DNA of 64,000 bases from Streptomyces typhae. Lineage in GTDB: Bacteria; Actinomycetota; Actinomycetes; Streptomycetales; Streptomycetaceae. This document shows positions 24,376 to 34,892 of this stretch, piece by piece. The notes below the pieces were generated by a model that saw only the letters and a program-made list of their open reading frames with translations, did not search any database and was not told the DNA's origin. The stretch covers positions 1 through 64,000 of the forward strand of contig NZ_WPNZ01000023.1 of assembly GCF_009755605.1 (NCBI RefSeq). Direction: 5' to 3'. The position numbers were made by a program, and so were the translations under genes. How positions within the stretch are numbered: position 1 is the stretch's first letter; the number at the start of each line of letters is the position of its first letter.

Positions 24376-24591
24376 ATGCGAGAGATCTTCGCGGGTATGC
24401 CGTGGTGGGTGAAGTGGATCGCGGTGCCGGTCATCGCCCTGGTAGTCTTCGGCAGCCTCATAGCGAGCGTCATCGGCTTCGTCTTCGGTCTGCTGTTCAA
24501 ACTGCTGCTCGTCGTGGCCCTGGTCGGCGGAGTCGTGTACGTGGTACGGAAGTTCATATCCGGCTCGTCCTCGTCACGCAGCGACTGGTGA
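24376..24591 (+). CDS. DUF5326 small membrane protein
   Basis: A 71-residue protein with two close hydrophobic segments (WVKWIAVPVIALVVFGSLIA and LLFKLLLVVALVGGVVYVVR) and a short Ser-rich tail. The MREIFAGMPWWVKWIAVPVI start matches the DUF5326 family of Streptomyces as I recall it. The frame continues to a GTG at 24310, but ATG 24376 with AAGGG upstream fits the family better. Function unknown. Confidence 0.75.
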   Translation: MREIFAGMPWWVKWIAVPVIALVVFGSLIASVIGFVFGLLFKLLLVVALVGGVVYVVRKFISGSSSSRSDW

Positions 24592-25028
24592 GGACGCCCC
24601 CGCGGGGCCTGTACGCGGCGGGTCCGCTTCCGCAGGGCACGCCCCCGCAGAGCCCGTACCCGGCGGACGCGCCTCCCGCAGGGCACAGACCCGCAGAGCC
24701 CGTACCCGGCGGACGCGCTCCCCCAAGGCACGCACACGCAGGACGCGTACCCGCAGGGCACGTGCACGCACCCGCAAGGCCCGAGCCTGAAGAGCATGCG
24801 CCCGAAGAGCATGCGCCAGGCGGGCACCCGCTCGGTCAGCACAAGCCTGGTGGGAGGGTAAAGGCCGGTTCCCTCCCCAGGGGGAAGTTTCCCGCCACGG
24901 CGCCCCACGCCGGAGGCCAGAGGCTAGAGTCCGAAAACCGACGCGGGGTGACCCCCGCAGGCGGGCCCACTGCGCCACTCCGCCGCCTCCGGGCGGGAGT
25001 GGACCCCCATGTGCTTCGGGAGTGACCC
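24592..25028. other. Repeat-rich intergenic region before ssgR
   Basis: 437 bases without a convincing gene. It contains two copies of a 46-base unit (24645-24690 and 24691-24736, starting CCGCAGAGCCCGTACCCGGC) and many decayed pieces (CGCAGGGCACG). The ssgR promoter must be in its right half. Confidence 0.6.
24645..24736. repeat. 46-base direct repeat, two copies
   Basis: Adjacent near-identical units, with partial units continuing to about 24790. Non-coding on either strand as far as I can judge. Confidence 0.75.
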
Positions 25029-26138
25029 ATGGCCGCGGTTGACGACGCACCCCGTGACACCCAGCCGAGCGACCTCGCAGCTGAGGATCCTTCGAGCGAA
25101 GACGGCCCGTCAACTCCGCCGCTCGGACGACGCGTTCCGCCGCCCGGACAGCGCGTTCCGCCGCCCGCTCCGAGGGAACCCCTCACCGACCCCAGTACCG
25201 CCAGGACCCCTCCCGCTCCCACCGTCACCACGCCCAAGCCCACGCCCGACTCCAGCCCTACACCCGACTCCAGCCCCACACCCGACTCCAGCCCCACACC
25301 CGCCTGCACCCCCAAGCCCACGCCCGCCTCCACCTCCACCCCCACGCTCATCCCCGCCTCCACCGCCACTCCCACCTCGGCCGAGGGCGTCGGCCCCACC
25401 CTGATCGGCTCCGTGCAGCGTGCGATGCGTCTTCTTGAGGCAGCGGCCACGCATCCGGCCGGAGCCCCCGCGAAGCAACTGGCCCGGGAGGCCGGCCTCG
25501 CACTGCCGACGGCGTACCACCTGCTGCGGACGTTGAACCACGAGGGTTATCTGCGGAGAGAGAAGGGGGTGTTCGTGCTCGGAGCCGCGACCGAGCGGCT
25601 CAGTGCGGGAGCGGCGGAGCAGAATCGTCGCGGCATGGTCGCGGACACCCTGGCGCACTGGTGCGACCTGATCGGGGTGCCCGTGTACTTCGCGATCTAC
25701 CGAGACGGTGAGATCGATGTGGTGTCCGTGGCCGACACCGTGGGCAACCCGGCGGTGGAGGAGTGGGCGGACTTCCGGGAGACGGGCCACGCCCATGCGA
25801 TCGGGCAGTGCCTCCTTGCCCAACTGGACGACGAGGCGCGACGGAACCACCTGGATCGTCACCCGGTGCGCTCGCTCACGCCGAACACGGTGCGTGACGA
25901 TCGGACGTTGCTGCGGCGGCTGGACGCGCTGGGGCGGATGACACCGGTGGTGGAGCAGCAGGAGTATGCGCTGGGGACGGTGTGCGCGGCGATTCCGGTC
26001 ACGGTGGGCACGACCGCGGCCACGATGGCGATCTCCGTGCCGTCGTCGCAGGCCTACCGGTTGAAACCGGCGACGCGCCTGTTGCAGGAGGAGACCGGAA
26101 AGCTACTAAGGACACTCGCCTTCTCTATCAGCATCTGA
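25029..26138 (+). CDS. ssgR: SsgR, IclR-type activator of ssgA
   Basis: A 369-residue IclR-family regulator. The winged helix starts near residue 120 (TLIGSVQRAMRLLEAAATHP, with LALPTAYHLLRTL as the recognition part), followed by the IclR effector domain (FAIYRDGEIDVVSVADTV). The gene stands directly before ssgA, the arrangement in which SsgR is known to activate ssgA during sporulation. The first 120 residues are Pro/Thr/Ser-rich and partly built from an 18-base tandem repeat, making this protein longer than usual IclR proteins (about 250 residues). GTG/ATG choices within that tail are uncertain. I used ATG 25029. Confidence 0.9.
   Translation: MAAVDDAPRDTQPSDLAAEDPSSEDGPSTPPLGRRVPPPGQRVPPPAPREPLTDPSTARTPPAPTVTTPKPTPDSSPTPDSSPTPDSSPTPACTPKPTPASTSTPTLIPASTATPTSAEGVGPTLIGSVQRAMRLLEAAATHPAGAPAKQLAREAGLALPTAYHLLRTLNHEGYLRREKGVFVLGAATERLSAGAAEQNRRGMVADTLAHWCDLIGVPVYFAIYRDGEIDVVSVADTVGNPAVEEWADFRETGHAHAIGQCLLAQLDDEARRNHLDRHPVRSLTPNTVRDDRTLLRRLDALGRMTPVVEQQEYALGTVCAAIPVTVGTTAATMAISVPSSQAYRLKPATRLLQEETGKLLRTLAFSISI
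25245..25298 (+). repeat. 18-base repeat inside ssgR
   Basis: Three units of CCCGACTCCAGCCCCACA (first with one change), encoding PDSSPT three times, then more degenerate Pro/Thr codons to about 25370. Confidence 0.9.
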
Positions 26139-26239
26139 AAACTCACTCCTTGTGATCTGGTGTGCACGTTAAGCAAGATGCCAAGAGTGTCAGGGAGTTG
26201 GTTCCTGCCACCTCAAAGCTACTGACGGGGTAGACGGCG

Positions 26240-26674
26240 ATGCGAGAGTCGGTCCAGGCAGAGGTCATGATGAGCTTCCTTGTGTCGGAGGAGCTGTCGT
26301 TCCGCATCCCGGTGGAGCTGCGCTACGAGATGTGCGATCCCTATGCCGTCCGGCTGACCTTCCACCTCCCCGGGGACGTCCCGGTGACCTGGGCGTTCGG
26401 GCGGGAGCTGCTGGCGGACGGGGTGGGCGAGGCGTGCGGGGACGGAGACGTGCGCATCGCGCCGGCCGGGTCGGACCAGGTGGACGAGGCGTTGATCCGG
26501 TTGCAAGTGGGGCACGACCAGGCCTTGTTCAAGGTGGGAATTCCGCCGCTGCTGGCCTTCCTCGACCGGACGGACAAGCTGGTGCCGCTGGGTGAGGAGC
26601 GGTCGCTGGTCGACTTCGAGACGCATCTCGACGAGGCCCTGGACAGGATTCTCGCGGAGCAGGGCGCGGGCTGA
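26240..26674 (+). CDS. ssgA: SsgA, sporulation-specific cell division activator
   Basis: A 144-residue SsgA-like protein (SALP). Family landmarks are RIPVELRYEMCDPYAVRLTF, the VTWAFGRELLADG turn and ALFKVGIPPLLAFLDRTD. SALPs are unique to morphologically complex actinomycetes. SsgA localises septum formation by guiding SsgB/FtsZ placement and remodels peptidoglycan. Its position 101 bases after ssgR identifies it as SsgA rather than another paralogue. No transmembrane segment, as expected. Confidence 0.95.
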   Translation: MRESVQAEVMMSFLVSEELSFRIPVELRYEMCDPYAVRLTFHLPGDVPVTWAFGRELLADGVGEACGDGDVRIAPAGSDQVDEALIRLQVGHDQALFKVGIPPLLAFLDRTDKLVPLGEERSLVDFETHLDEALDRILAEQGAG

Positions 26675-26736
26675 TCCGGCACTCTTCACCAAATACCCTA
26701 TATGGCAGATCAGGGCATTTAGTGGCACCTATGCTT

Positions 26737-26784
26737 TTCTGTTCTGTTCTGTTCTGCTGTGCTGTGCTGTGCTGTGCTGTGCTG
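26737..26784. repeat. Pentanucleotide microsatellite between ssgA and the YibE/F gene
   Basis: Four TTCTG units (26737-26756) followed by five CTGTG units (26757-26781). It lies immediately beyond the 3' end of the YibE/F gene, between convergent genes, and looks like slippage-prone DNA. Confidence 0.9.
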
Positions 26785-26792
26785 CGGTGGGT

Positions 26793-28142
26793 TCAGGCTT
26801 TGCGGCGGCGGCCCTTGCCTGCCAGGGCGGGGCGGCGTGACGTGGTCGACGGGGTGGTGGGGCCGGGGCGGTCGGCGGAGACGACCAGGGCCGCGAGCGC
26901 GGTGGTGACGGGGACGGAGGCGACGAGGCCGATGGAGCCGATGAGGGTGCGGACGATCTCCTCGGCCACGAGTTCGCTGTTGGCGACGGTGCCGACGCTG
27001 CTCTGGGCGATGGAGAAGAGCAGCAGGAGGGGGAGCGCGGCGCCCGCGTAGGCGAGGACGAGGGTGTTGACGACCGAGGCGATGTGGTCGCGGCCGATGC
27101 GGATGCCCGCGCGGTACAGGCCGCGGCGGCCCATCGTCGGGTTGGCCTGGTGGAGTTCCCAGACTGCGGAGGTCTGGGTGACGGTGACGTCGTCGAGGAC
27201 ACCGAGGGAGCCGATGATGACGCCGGCGAGCAGCAGGCCGCTCATGTCGATGTCGGGGTAGAGGCCGTGGATCAGGCCGGTGTTGTCGTCCGTGTTGCCG
27301 GTGAGGGAGGCCCAGCCGATGAACAGGGAGCCGAGCAGGCCGATGAGCAGGAGGGAGACCAGGGTGCCGAGGACGGCGACGGAGGTGCGCGCGGTCAGAC
27401 CGTGGCACATGTAGAGCGCGCACAGCATGATGGCGCTCGCCCCGACGACGGCGACGACGAGCGGGTTCGAGCCTTGCAGGATCGCCGGGAGGATGAAGAA
27501 GGTCAGGACCAGGAAGCTCACCGCCAGAGCGACCAGGGCCATGACACCCCGGAGGCGGCCCACGACGACGACCGCGAGGGCGAAGACGCCGGCGAGCAGG
27601 GCCATGGGGAACTTGCGGTTCACGTCGGTGACCGAGTACTGCAGGTCCTTGGGGGCCTTGGGTTCGTAGGCGACCACGACGTCCTGGCCCTTGCGCAGTT
27701 GCCGGGGGGAGTCGGGCTGGACGATCTCCGTGAAGGTGCGGCCCTTGTCGGGGCCGCTGGTGACCTCGATGGTGGCCCGGCCGCAGGTGCCCTGGGTGCG
27801 GGCCTGGGCCTCCTGGCCCTCTGCGGTGGAGGTGTCGCCGTTCGGCGGGGTCTGCGAGGGGTTGAGGTCCTTGCAGGAGAGCTTGTCCAGCTTGGTCACG
27901 GTGGCCGACTGGGTCTGCCGGTCGAAGCCGACTCCGGTGCGTTCATGGGCGGGCGCGCCGCCGGGCCAGAGCACCACCAGGCCGACGAGGACCGCCGCGG
28001 CGAAGGGGATGAGGACGGCGGCGATGACCTTGCGCAGATGCTGGGACACGGGGGCCGCGGGGCCATGGCTGTGGGTATGGCCGTGCGCATGGCTGTGCGG
28101 CTCCGGTGTGGGGGGCCCGGTGGGTGTCGGTGTCGTCGTCAC
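26793..28142 (-). CDS. YibE/F-family membrane protein
   Basis: A 449-residue multipass membrane protein. A His-rich cytoplasmic tail (HSHAHGHTHSHG) precedes the first membrane segment (VIAAVLIPFAAAVLVGLVVL). A soluble region of about 130 residues (with CGRATIEVTSGPDKG) follows, then about seven membrane segments including LGVLDDVTVTQTSAVWEL, the best-known signature of the YibE/F family. Function of the family is not established; His-rich tails often bind metal. It is divergent from thiC and convergent with ssgA. Confidence 0.9.
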   Translation of the reverse strand: MTTTPTPTGPPTPEPHSHAHGHTHSHGPAAPVSQHLRKVIAAVLIPFAAAVLVGLVVLWPGGAPAHERTGVGFDRQTQSATVTKLDKLSCKDLNPSQTPPNGDTSTAEGQEAQARTQGTCGRATIEVTSGPDKGRTFTEIVQPDSPRQLRKGQDVVVAYEPKAPKDLQYSVTDVNRKFPMALLAGVFALAVVVVGRLRGVMALVALAVSFLVLTFFILPAILQGSNPLVVAVVGASAIMLCALYMCHGLTARTSVAVLGTLVSLLLIGLLGSLFIGWASLTGNTDDNTGLIHGLYPDIDMSGLLLAGVIIGSLGVLDDVTVTQTSAVWELHQANPTMGRRGLYRAGIRIGRDHIASVVNTLVLAYAGAALPLLLLFSIAQSSVGTVANSELVAEEIVRTLIGSIGLVASVPVTTALAALVVSADRPGPTTPSTTSRRPALAGKGRRRKA

Positions 28143-28222
28143 GGCCCGATCATCGCAAGAACGGCGGGGGCCCTCTGTTCACCGCGCCCGATGGGACGCT
28201 AGCGTGGAGGCACCTTTGCAAA

Positions 28223-28352
28223 CGCGGGAGCTCGGAGCACCGGGCTGAGAGGGCGCTGACCTCCGTACGAACGGGCAGGTACCGGTTCGGACCGTACGGA
28301 AACGGCTGCGTCGACCGCCGAACCTGTTACCGGGTAATGCCGGCGTAGGGAG
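28223..28352 (+). ncRNA. TPP riboswitch (THI element) upstream of thiC
   Basis: Contains the conserved CTGAGAGGG near 28243 and the thi-box AACCTG...GGGTAATGCCGGCG followed by TAGGGA near 28321-28351. The closing stem ends just before the thiC ribosome site. Thiamine pyrophosphate binding to such an element shuts down thiC expression. Confidence 0.93.
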
Positions 28353-28360
28353 TAGGTCTC

Positions 28361-30148
28361 ATGACCACATCGGACGCACGCACGCCTGCCTCCAGCACCG
28401 AGGGTGCCGGGGGCGGGAAGTCCAACGGCTGGCACAAGGCGTACGTGACGGGCCCGGAGGGCTCGCGCACGGATCTGCGGGTGCCGGTCCGCCAGGTGCA
28501 CCTCACCAACGGCAAGGCCGTGACGCTGTACGACACCTCGGGTCCGTACACGGACCCCGACATCGACACCGACGTCCGCCGGGGCCTCGCACCGCTCCGG
28601 GAGAACTGGATCACCGCCCGCGGCGACACGGAGGAGTACGCGGGCCGCCCGGTCCGCCCCGAGGACGACGGCATCAAGCACACCTCGCCCCGCGGCGGTC
28701 TGCGCAACCTCGACGCCGTCTTCCCCGGCCGCCCCCGCCAGCCGCGCCGCGGCCGGGACGGGCAAGCGGTGACGCAGCTCGCGTACGCGCGGCGCGGGGA
28801 GATCACGCCGGAGATGGAGTACGTAGCCATCCGGGAGAACATGGCGCCCGAGGTGGTGCGGGACGAGATCGCCGCGGGCCGCGCGGTGCTGCCCGCCAAC
28901 GTGAACCATCCGGAGATCGAGCCGATGATCATCGGCAAGAAGTTCCTGGTGAAGGTCAACGCCAACATCGGCAACTCCGCGGTCACGTCCTCCATCGAGG
29001 AGGAGGTGGACAAGATGACGTGGGCGACCCAGTGGGGCGCCGACACGGTCATGGACCTGTCCACCGGCCGGAACATCCACACGACCCGTGAGTGGGTCCT
29101 GCGCAACTCCCCCGTGCCGATCGGCACGGTACCGCTGTATCAGGCCCTGGAGAAGGTCGACGGCCGGGCCGAGGAGCTCAGCTGGGAGATCTACAAGGAC
29201 ACGGTCATCGAGCAGGCCGAGCAGGGCGTGGACTATATGACGGTGCACGCGGGCGTGCGCCTTCCGTATGTGCCGCTGACCGCGAACCGCAAGACCGGCA
29301 TCGTCTCGCGCGGCGGCTCGATCATGGCGGCCTGGTGCCTCGCCCACCACAAGGAGAGCTTCCTGTACGAGCACTTCGAGGAGCTGTGCGAGATCCTCGC
29401 CGCTTACGACGTGACGTACTCGCTCGGTGACGGTCTCAGGCCCGGGTCGATCGCGGACGCCAACGACGAGGCGCAGTTCGCTGAGTTGCGCACGCTCGGG
29501 GAACTCAACCGGATCGCCAAGCGTCTTAACGTACAGACGATGATCGAGGGCCCCGGTCACGTCCCGATGCACAAGATCAAGGAGAACATCGACCTCCAGC
29601 AGGAGATCTGCGAGGGGGCGCCGTTCTACACGCTCGGCCCGCTGACCACGGACATCGCGCCCGCCTACGACCACATCACCTCCGGCATCGGCGCCGCGAT
29701 GATCGGCTGGTGGGGCACGGCGATGCTCTGCTACGTCACGCCGAAGGAGCATCTGGGCCTGCCCAACCGCGACGACGTGAAGACCGGCGTCATCACGTAC
29801 AAGATCGCGGCGCATGCGGCGGACCTCGCCAAGGGGCACCCGGGCGCGCAGGACTGGGACGACGCGCTCTCGGACGCCCGCTTCGAGTTCCGGTGGGAGG
29901 ACCAGTTCAATCTGGCCCTCGACCCGGTCACGGCACGGGAGTTCCACGACGAGACGCTGCCCGCCGAGCCCGCGAAGACGGCGCACTTCTGCTCGATGTG
30001 CGGGCCGAAGTTCTGCTCGATGAAGATCTCCCAGGACATCCGGCGTGAGCACGGCACGACACAGACGGAGATCGAGGAGGGCATGCAGCAGAAGTCCGAG
30101 GAGTTCGCGGCGGCGGGGAACCGGGTCTACCTGCCGTTGGCCGACTGA
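28361..30148 (+). CDS. thiC: Phosphomethylpyrimidine synthase ThiC
   Basis: A 595-residue radical SAM enzyme that converts aminoimidazole ribotide to HMP-P, the pyrimidine half of thiamine. The iron-sulfur cluster motif CSMCGPKFC (CX2CX4C) lies near the C-terminus. The core has MTVHAGVRL, SLGDGLRPG and the EGPGHVPMH segment. Length and all motifs are standard. It lies behind the TPP riboswitch and nine bases from it. Confidence 0.97.
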   Translation: MTTSDARTPASSTEGAGGGKSNGWHKAYVTGPEGSRTDLRVPVRQVHLTNGKAVTLYDTSGPYTDPDIDTDVRRGLAPLRENWITARGDTEEYAGRPVRPEDDGIKHTSPRGGLRNLDAVFPGRPRQPRRGRDGQAVTQLAYARRGEITPEMEYVAIRENMAPEVVRDEIAAGRAVLPANVNHPEIEPMIIGKKFLVKVNANIGNSAVTSSIEEEVDKMTWATQWGADTVMDLSTGRNIHTTREWVLRNSPVPIGTVPLYQALEKVDGRAEELSWEIYKDTVIEQAEQGVDYMTVHAGVRLPYVPLTANRKTGIVSRGGSIMAAWCLAHHKESFLYEHFEELCEILAAYDVTYSLGDGLRPGSIADANDEAQFAELRTLGELNRIAKRLNVQTMIEGPGHVPMHKIKENIDLQQEICEGAPFYTLGPLTTDIAPAYDHITSGIGAAMIGWWGTAMLCYVTPKEHLGLPNRDDVKTGVITYKIAAHAADLAKGHPGAQDWDDALSDARFEFRWEDQFNLALDPVTAREFHDETLPAEPAKTAHFCSMCGPKFCSMKISQDIRREHGTTQTEIEEGMQQKSEEFAAAGNRVYLPLAD

Positions 30149-30153
30149 GCCCA

Positions 30154-30285
30154 GGTAGCCCAGTAGACCAGTAGTTCACGTAGCTCCTGTAGCTCCTGTA
30201 GCCCATGCATCCCATGCATCCCATGCAGCCCTGTAGTTCATGTATCCGCTGTACGGCATGTAGCTCATGTAGCTCATGTAGCAAC
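30154..30285. repeat. Nine-base degenerate tandem repeat between thiC and the TerD-vWA gene
   Basis: About fourteen units of TAGCTCATG/TAGCTCCTG/CATCCCATG type in a continuous tract. It fills the whole gap between the two genes except for about 30 bases before ATG 30314. Confidence 0.9.
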
Positions 30286-30313
30286 TGCAGGTCGCGCTGG
30301 GCAGACTGGCCGC

Positions 30314-31780
30314 ATGACTGCCAGTTCCCTGTCCAAGGGTGCCAATCTTCCCGTCGCCTCACCCGATGTACGCGCCGAGCTCGCCTGGTCCGACGGACCG
30401 GGCGTGCCGGCGGGCGACGCCTCCGCGCTGCTGCTCACGGCGGACGGACGCGTACGTGACGACGACGACTTCGTGTTCTTCAACCAGCCGCTGCACGCCT
30501 CGGGTGCCGTACGGCACCTGGGCAAGCAGACCGCAGGCGGTGTCACGACGGACACGCTCCAGGTGGACCTGCGGGCCGTGGAAGGGGCGGTCGACCGGGT
30601 GCTGCTGTGCGCCTCCGTCGACGGCGGCGTGTTCGGACAGCTGGCCGGGCTCACCCTGTGCCTCCGGGACACGGCGACGCAGGCCGAGATCGCGCGTTTC
30701 GAGATGACGGCCACCACGGAGACGGCCTTCATAGGCGGAGAGCTGTACCGGCGTGGCGGGCAGTGGAAGTTCCGCGCCGTGGGACAGGGGTACGCCTCCG
30801 GACTCGCGGGGCTGGCCACGGACTTCGGTATCACCGTGGACGACGCACCGGCCCCAGCGGCACCGCAGGCCACGACCCCGGGATCACCGCAGATCAGCGC
30901 CCAGGCACCACCGCAGGCCATGATCCCGGGATCACCGCAGGTCACAACCCAGGCGGGCGGCCATAGGACGTCCGCCCCGCCCGCACCCCCCGCGCCCCCG
31001 GGCCCCCGCCTCAGCAAGGGCGAGGAGCGGCTCCCCGTCGATATGCGCAAGCGGCTCTCGCTGCGCAAGGAGGCGGTGGCGGTCAGTCTGCGCAAGCACG
31101 GCGCGGAGGGCGTCACCGCGCGCGTCATCCTGGTGCTCGACGCCTCCGGGTCCATGGCGTTCCTGTACTCCAAGGGCATCGTCGCCGACGTGGTGGAGCG
31201 CATGGCCGCCGTCTCCGCGCAGTTGGACGACGACGGGGAGATGCAGGCCTGGACGTTCGCATCGAATCCGGCGCGGCTGCCCGACCTGCTCATCGGCGAG
31301 CTGCCCAACTGGCTGCGGCTGCATGTCCGGGTCGGCGAGGTGGGCCTCTTCCACCGGGCCGGCAAGCGCAAGAAGGGGCTGCGGGACGAGCAGGTGGACA
31401 TGCGGTCCGTCGGCATTCAGAACGAGGAGCAGAAGGTGATCGCCGAAGTGCGGTCGTACGTACGGGAGAACCCGACGGCTGCTCCGACGCTCGTCCTGTT
31501 CTTCTCCGACGGCGGCGTCTACCGTAACGACGAGATCGAGCGGCAGCTCAGGGACGCCGTGGAGGAACCGGTCTTCTGGCAGTTCGTGGGCCTGGGGAAG
31601 TCCAACTACGGGGTGCTCGAACGGTTCGACACGCTACCCGGCCGGCGCGTCGACAACGTCGGGTTCTTCGCCGTGGACGACATCAGCACGGTCCCCGACA
31701 CGGAGCTGTACGACCGGTTGCTCTCGGAGTTCCCCGACTGGATGGCGGCCGCACGCCGCGCGGGAATCCTCCGACCGTGA
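30314..31780 (+). CDS. TerD-domain plus von Willebrand A-domain protein
   Basis: A 488-residue protein. Residues about 5-175 are a TerD (calcium-binding, tellurite-resistance) domain: SLSKGANLPV and DDDFVFFNQP...LGKQTAGGV are typical. A Pro/Gln repeat linker (TTPGSPQISAQAPP) follows. Residues about 235-485 are a vWA/TerF-type domain with the metal site DASGSM and later SDGGVYRND. It belongs to the stress-response ter group found in several copies in Streptomyces. It probably works in the cytosol or at the membrane. Ligand and role here are unknown. It is flanked by two different tandem repeats. Confidence 0.88.
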   Translation: MTASSLSKGANLPVASPDVRAELAWSDGPGVPAGDASALLLTADGRVRDDDDFVFFNQPLHASGAVRHLGKQTAGGVTTDTLQVDLRAVEGAVDRVLLCASVDGGVFGQLAGLTLCLRDTATQAEIARFEMTATTETAFIGGELYRRGGQWKFRAVGQGYASGLAGLATDFGITVDDAPAPAAPQATTPGSPQISAQAPPQAMIPGSPQVTTQAGGHRTSAPPAPPAPPGPRLSKGEERLPVDMRKRLSLRKEAVAVSLRKHGAEGVTARVILVLDASGSMAFLYSKGIVADVVERMAAVSAQLDDDGEMQAWTFASNPARLPDLLIGELPNWLRLHVRVGEVGLFHRAGKRKKGLRDEQVDMRSVGIQNEEQKVIAEVRSYVRENPTAAPTLVLFFSDGGVYRNDEIERQLRDAVEEPVFWQFVGLGKSNYGVLERFDTLPGRRVDNVGFFAVDDISTVPDTELYDRLLSEFPDWMAAARRAGILRP

Positions 31781-31885
31781 CCGTAGGTGCCCTTGGGCGG
31801 GAGCACACGAAAGCCCGTCACACCGTGCTGGGGCGGGCTCTCGCGCCGCCGTCCGCCGACAGCGGCGCGACGAAACCCCGTAGTG

Positions 31886-31993
31886 TCCGGTCGGACCGAG
31901 TGGTTCAGTCGGACCGAGTGGTCCGGTCGGACCAAGTGGTTCGGTCAGACCGAGTGGTCCGGTCAGCCCGAGTGGTCCGGTCGGCCCGGGTCG
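31886..31993. repeat. 18-base tandem repeat after the TerD-vWA gene
   Basis: Six units, TCCGGTCGGACCGAGTGG and variants, at 31886, 31904, 31922, 31940, 31958 and 31976. Units start alternately with TCCGG and TTCAG/TTCGG. It ends at the stop of the convergent membrane protein gene. Each unit contains the inverted pair CGGTC/GACCG, so transcripts could fold into many small hairpins. Confidence 0.92.
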
Positions 31994-31994
31994 G

Positions 31995-32876
31995 TCAGTC
32001 CGGCTGGTGCTCGGGGCCGCCGTAGTCCGGGCTCGAGAAATCCGGACTGGTGTAGCTCGGGCGGGTCCCGGTGGTCGAGCCGCCGTCCGGGCTGCTGAAC
32101 CCCGGCCTGTGATAGCCGAGTTGCGGCATGCGTCCGGCCGGTCCTGCCGTCGACGCGCGGGTCGCGGACGCCGCCGTGGCGTCCGGGTCCGCGAGCGCCT
32201 CGCGCAGGAAGGGCAGGATGCCCCGCTCCAGAAGCGCCTGGCACCAGGCTTCCCTGGCCCGTTCCACCGCCTTGTCCCGCTCGTGGTGCGAGCCTGCCTG
32301 GAGCGAGGTGGAGCCGTTGCGCAGTGCGGTGAGGAGCAGACCGACCGCGGCGACCAGGATGGCGCCGGCCGTGAGCGCGCCGAACAGCCACCCGGCGGTG
32401 AGCAAGGTGTCCGCGAAGGCGGGCTCGGGGTCGAGCATCTTCAGGATGTAGCCGACGAGCAGGAAGATCGCGGCGGCCGTCCCGGCGAGGACGGGCGCGA
32501 GTACCGCGATCACGGCGACCAGTCCGGCGCCTGCGGTTTCGGTGACCTCGCCCATGGTGGTGGCGAGCCCCACACCGCCGGAGCCGGACTCGGACGAGTT
32601 GGATCCGGATCCGCTCCTTTCACGCATCGATGTCGCGGATGAGGGTCCGGGGTCGCGCAGTTCCTCGCGGACCTTCACATAGTGGTGGTACTCGGTCGCG
32701 GCGGCGGCCGTGATCAGTGCGGTGGCGTTGAGAGCCATCGTGCGCAGCTGCTCGGGGTTGAGTCGCTGGCCCACCGCGGCCAGCTCCGGGCGGTTCGGTG
32801 CGGTGCGCAGCGCCTCATCGAGGACCCGCTCGTACTGGGGGCGGTCCTCATTGAGCAGGTGTGGAGCGCTGTTCAT
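31995..32876 (-). CDS. Hypothetical membrane protein with repetitive C-terminus
   Basis: A 293-residue protein I do not recognise. An N-terminal helical part contains LNPEQLRTMALNATALI and a Ser/Gly-rich linker. Two membrane segments follow (AGLVAVIAVLAPVLAGTAAA with a continuing hydrophobic stretch, and LFGALTAGAILVAAVGLLLT). The C-terminus repeats the motif Y-x-SPDFSSPDYGGP. GTG/ATG starts upstream exist. ATG 32876, preceded by GGGGG six bases away, is preferred. It is likely an envelope protein of unknown role. Confidence 0.7.
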   Translation of the reverse strand: MNSAPHLLNEDRPQYERVLDEALRTAPNRPELAAVGQRLNPEQLRTMALNATALITAAAATEYHHYVKVREELRDPGPSSATSMRERSGSGSNSSESGSGGVGLATTMGEVTETAGAGLVAVIAVLAPVLAGTAAAIFLLVGYILKMLDPEPAFADTLLTAGWLFGALTAGAILVAAVGLLLTALRNGSTSLQAGSHHERDKAVERAREAWCQALLERGILPFLREALADPDATAASATRASTAGPAGRMPQLGYHRPGFSSPDGGSTTGTRPSYTSPDFSSPDYGGPEHQPD

Positions 32877-33075
32877 GTGCATCCCCCGATGCTCCGTAGG
32901 GCTTGGGGCTCGCATGGTTACGAGCCGTCGGGCAGAAACGGAGGGGAGCCTGCTACGGATAAGGCGATGGTAGAGCGGTGACGGCACGCGGTGACAGGGG
33001 TTATCCAGAATTGGCCCTCTGGCCAGCGTGATCCTGTACGGCGGCACGTGCCCCGTGAACGTTTGGAATGAACGT

Positions 33076-34659
<1,584 letters not shown>

Positions 34660-34892
34660 CGACCCCTCCACCACCATTGCGCCGCATCTGCACCCGGGAT
34701 CGGACTGCCTGGTCGCAGCGGCCCGCGGTGTCGTCCGCCCATCATAGGAATGCGGCTGTCGCTGTGTGGTGCACCAGGGGTGGTGAATCGGTGCGGGGAA
34801 CCGGTTCACTGCGGATTTCTCCCGAATTGGCCCGAGGTCTCCCCGTGCTTTCCCGCAGGTGGCGGGCCCCGGGCCGATCGGAGGGATGGGGG

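Noticed and set aside
27084..28202. A 372-codon frame on the plus strand opposite the YibE/F gene
   Set aside because: Acidic, low-complexity translation opposite a clear membrane-protein gene; a shadow frame. It also runs toward the TPP riboswitch region.
31886..31993. Regular 18-base repeats as a possible CRISPR array
   Set aside because: Units are contiguous without unique spacers and no cas genes are present.
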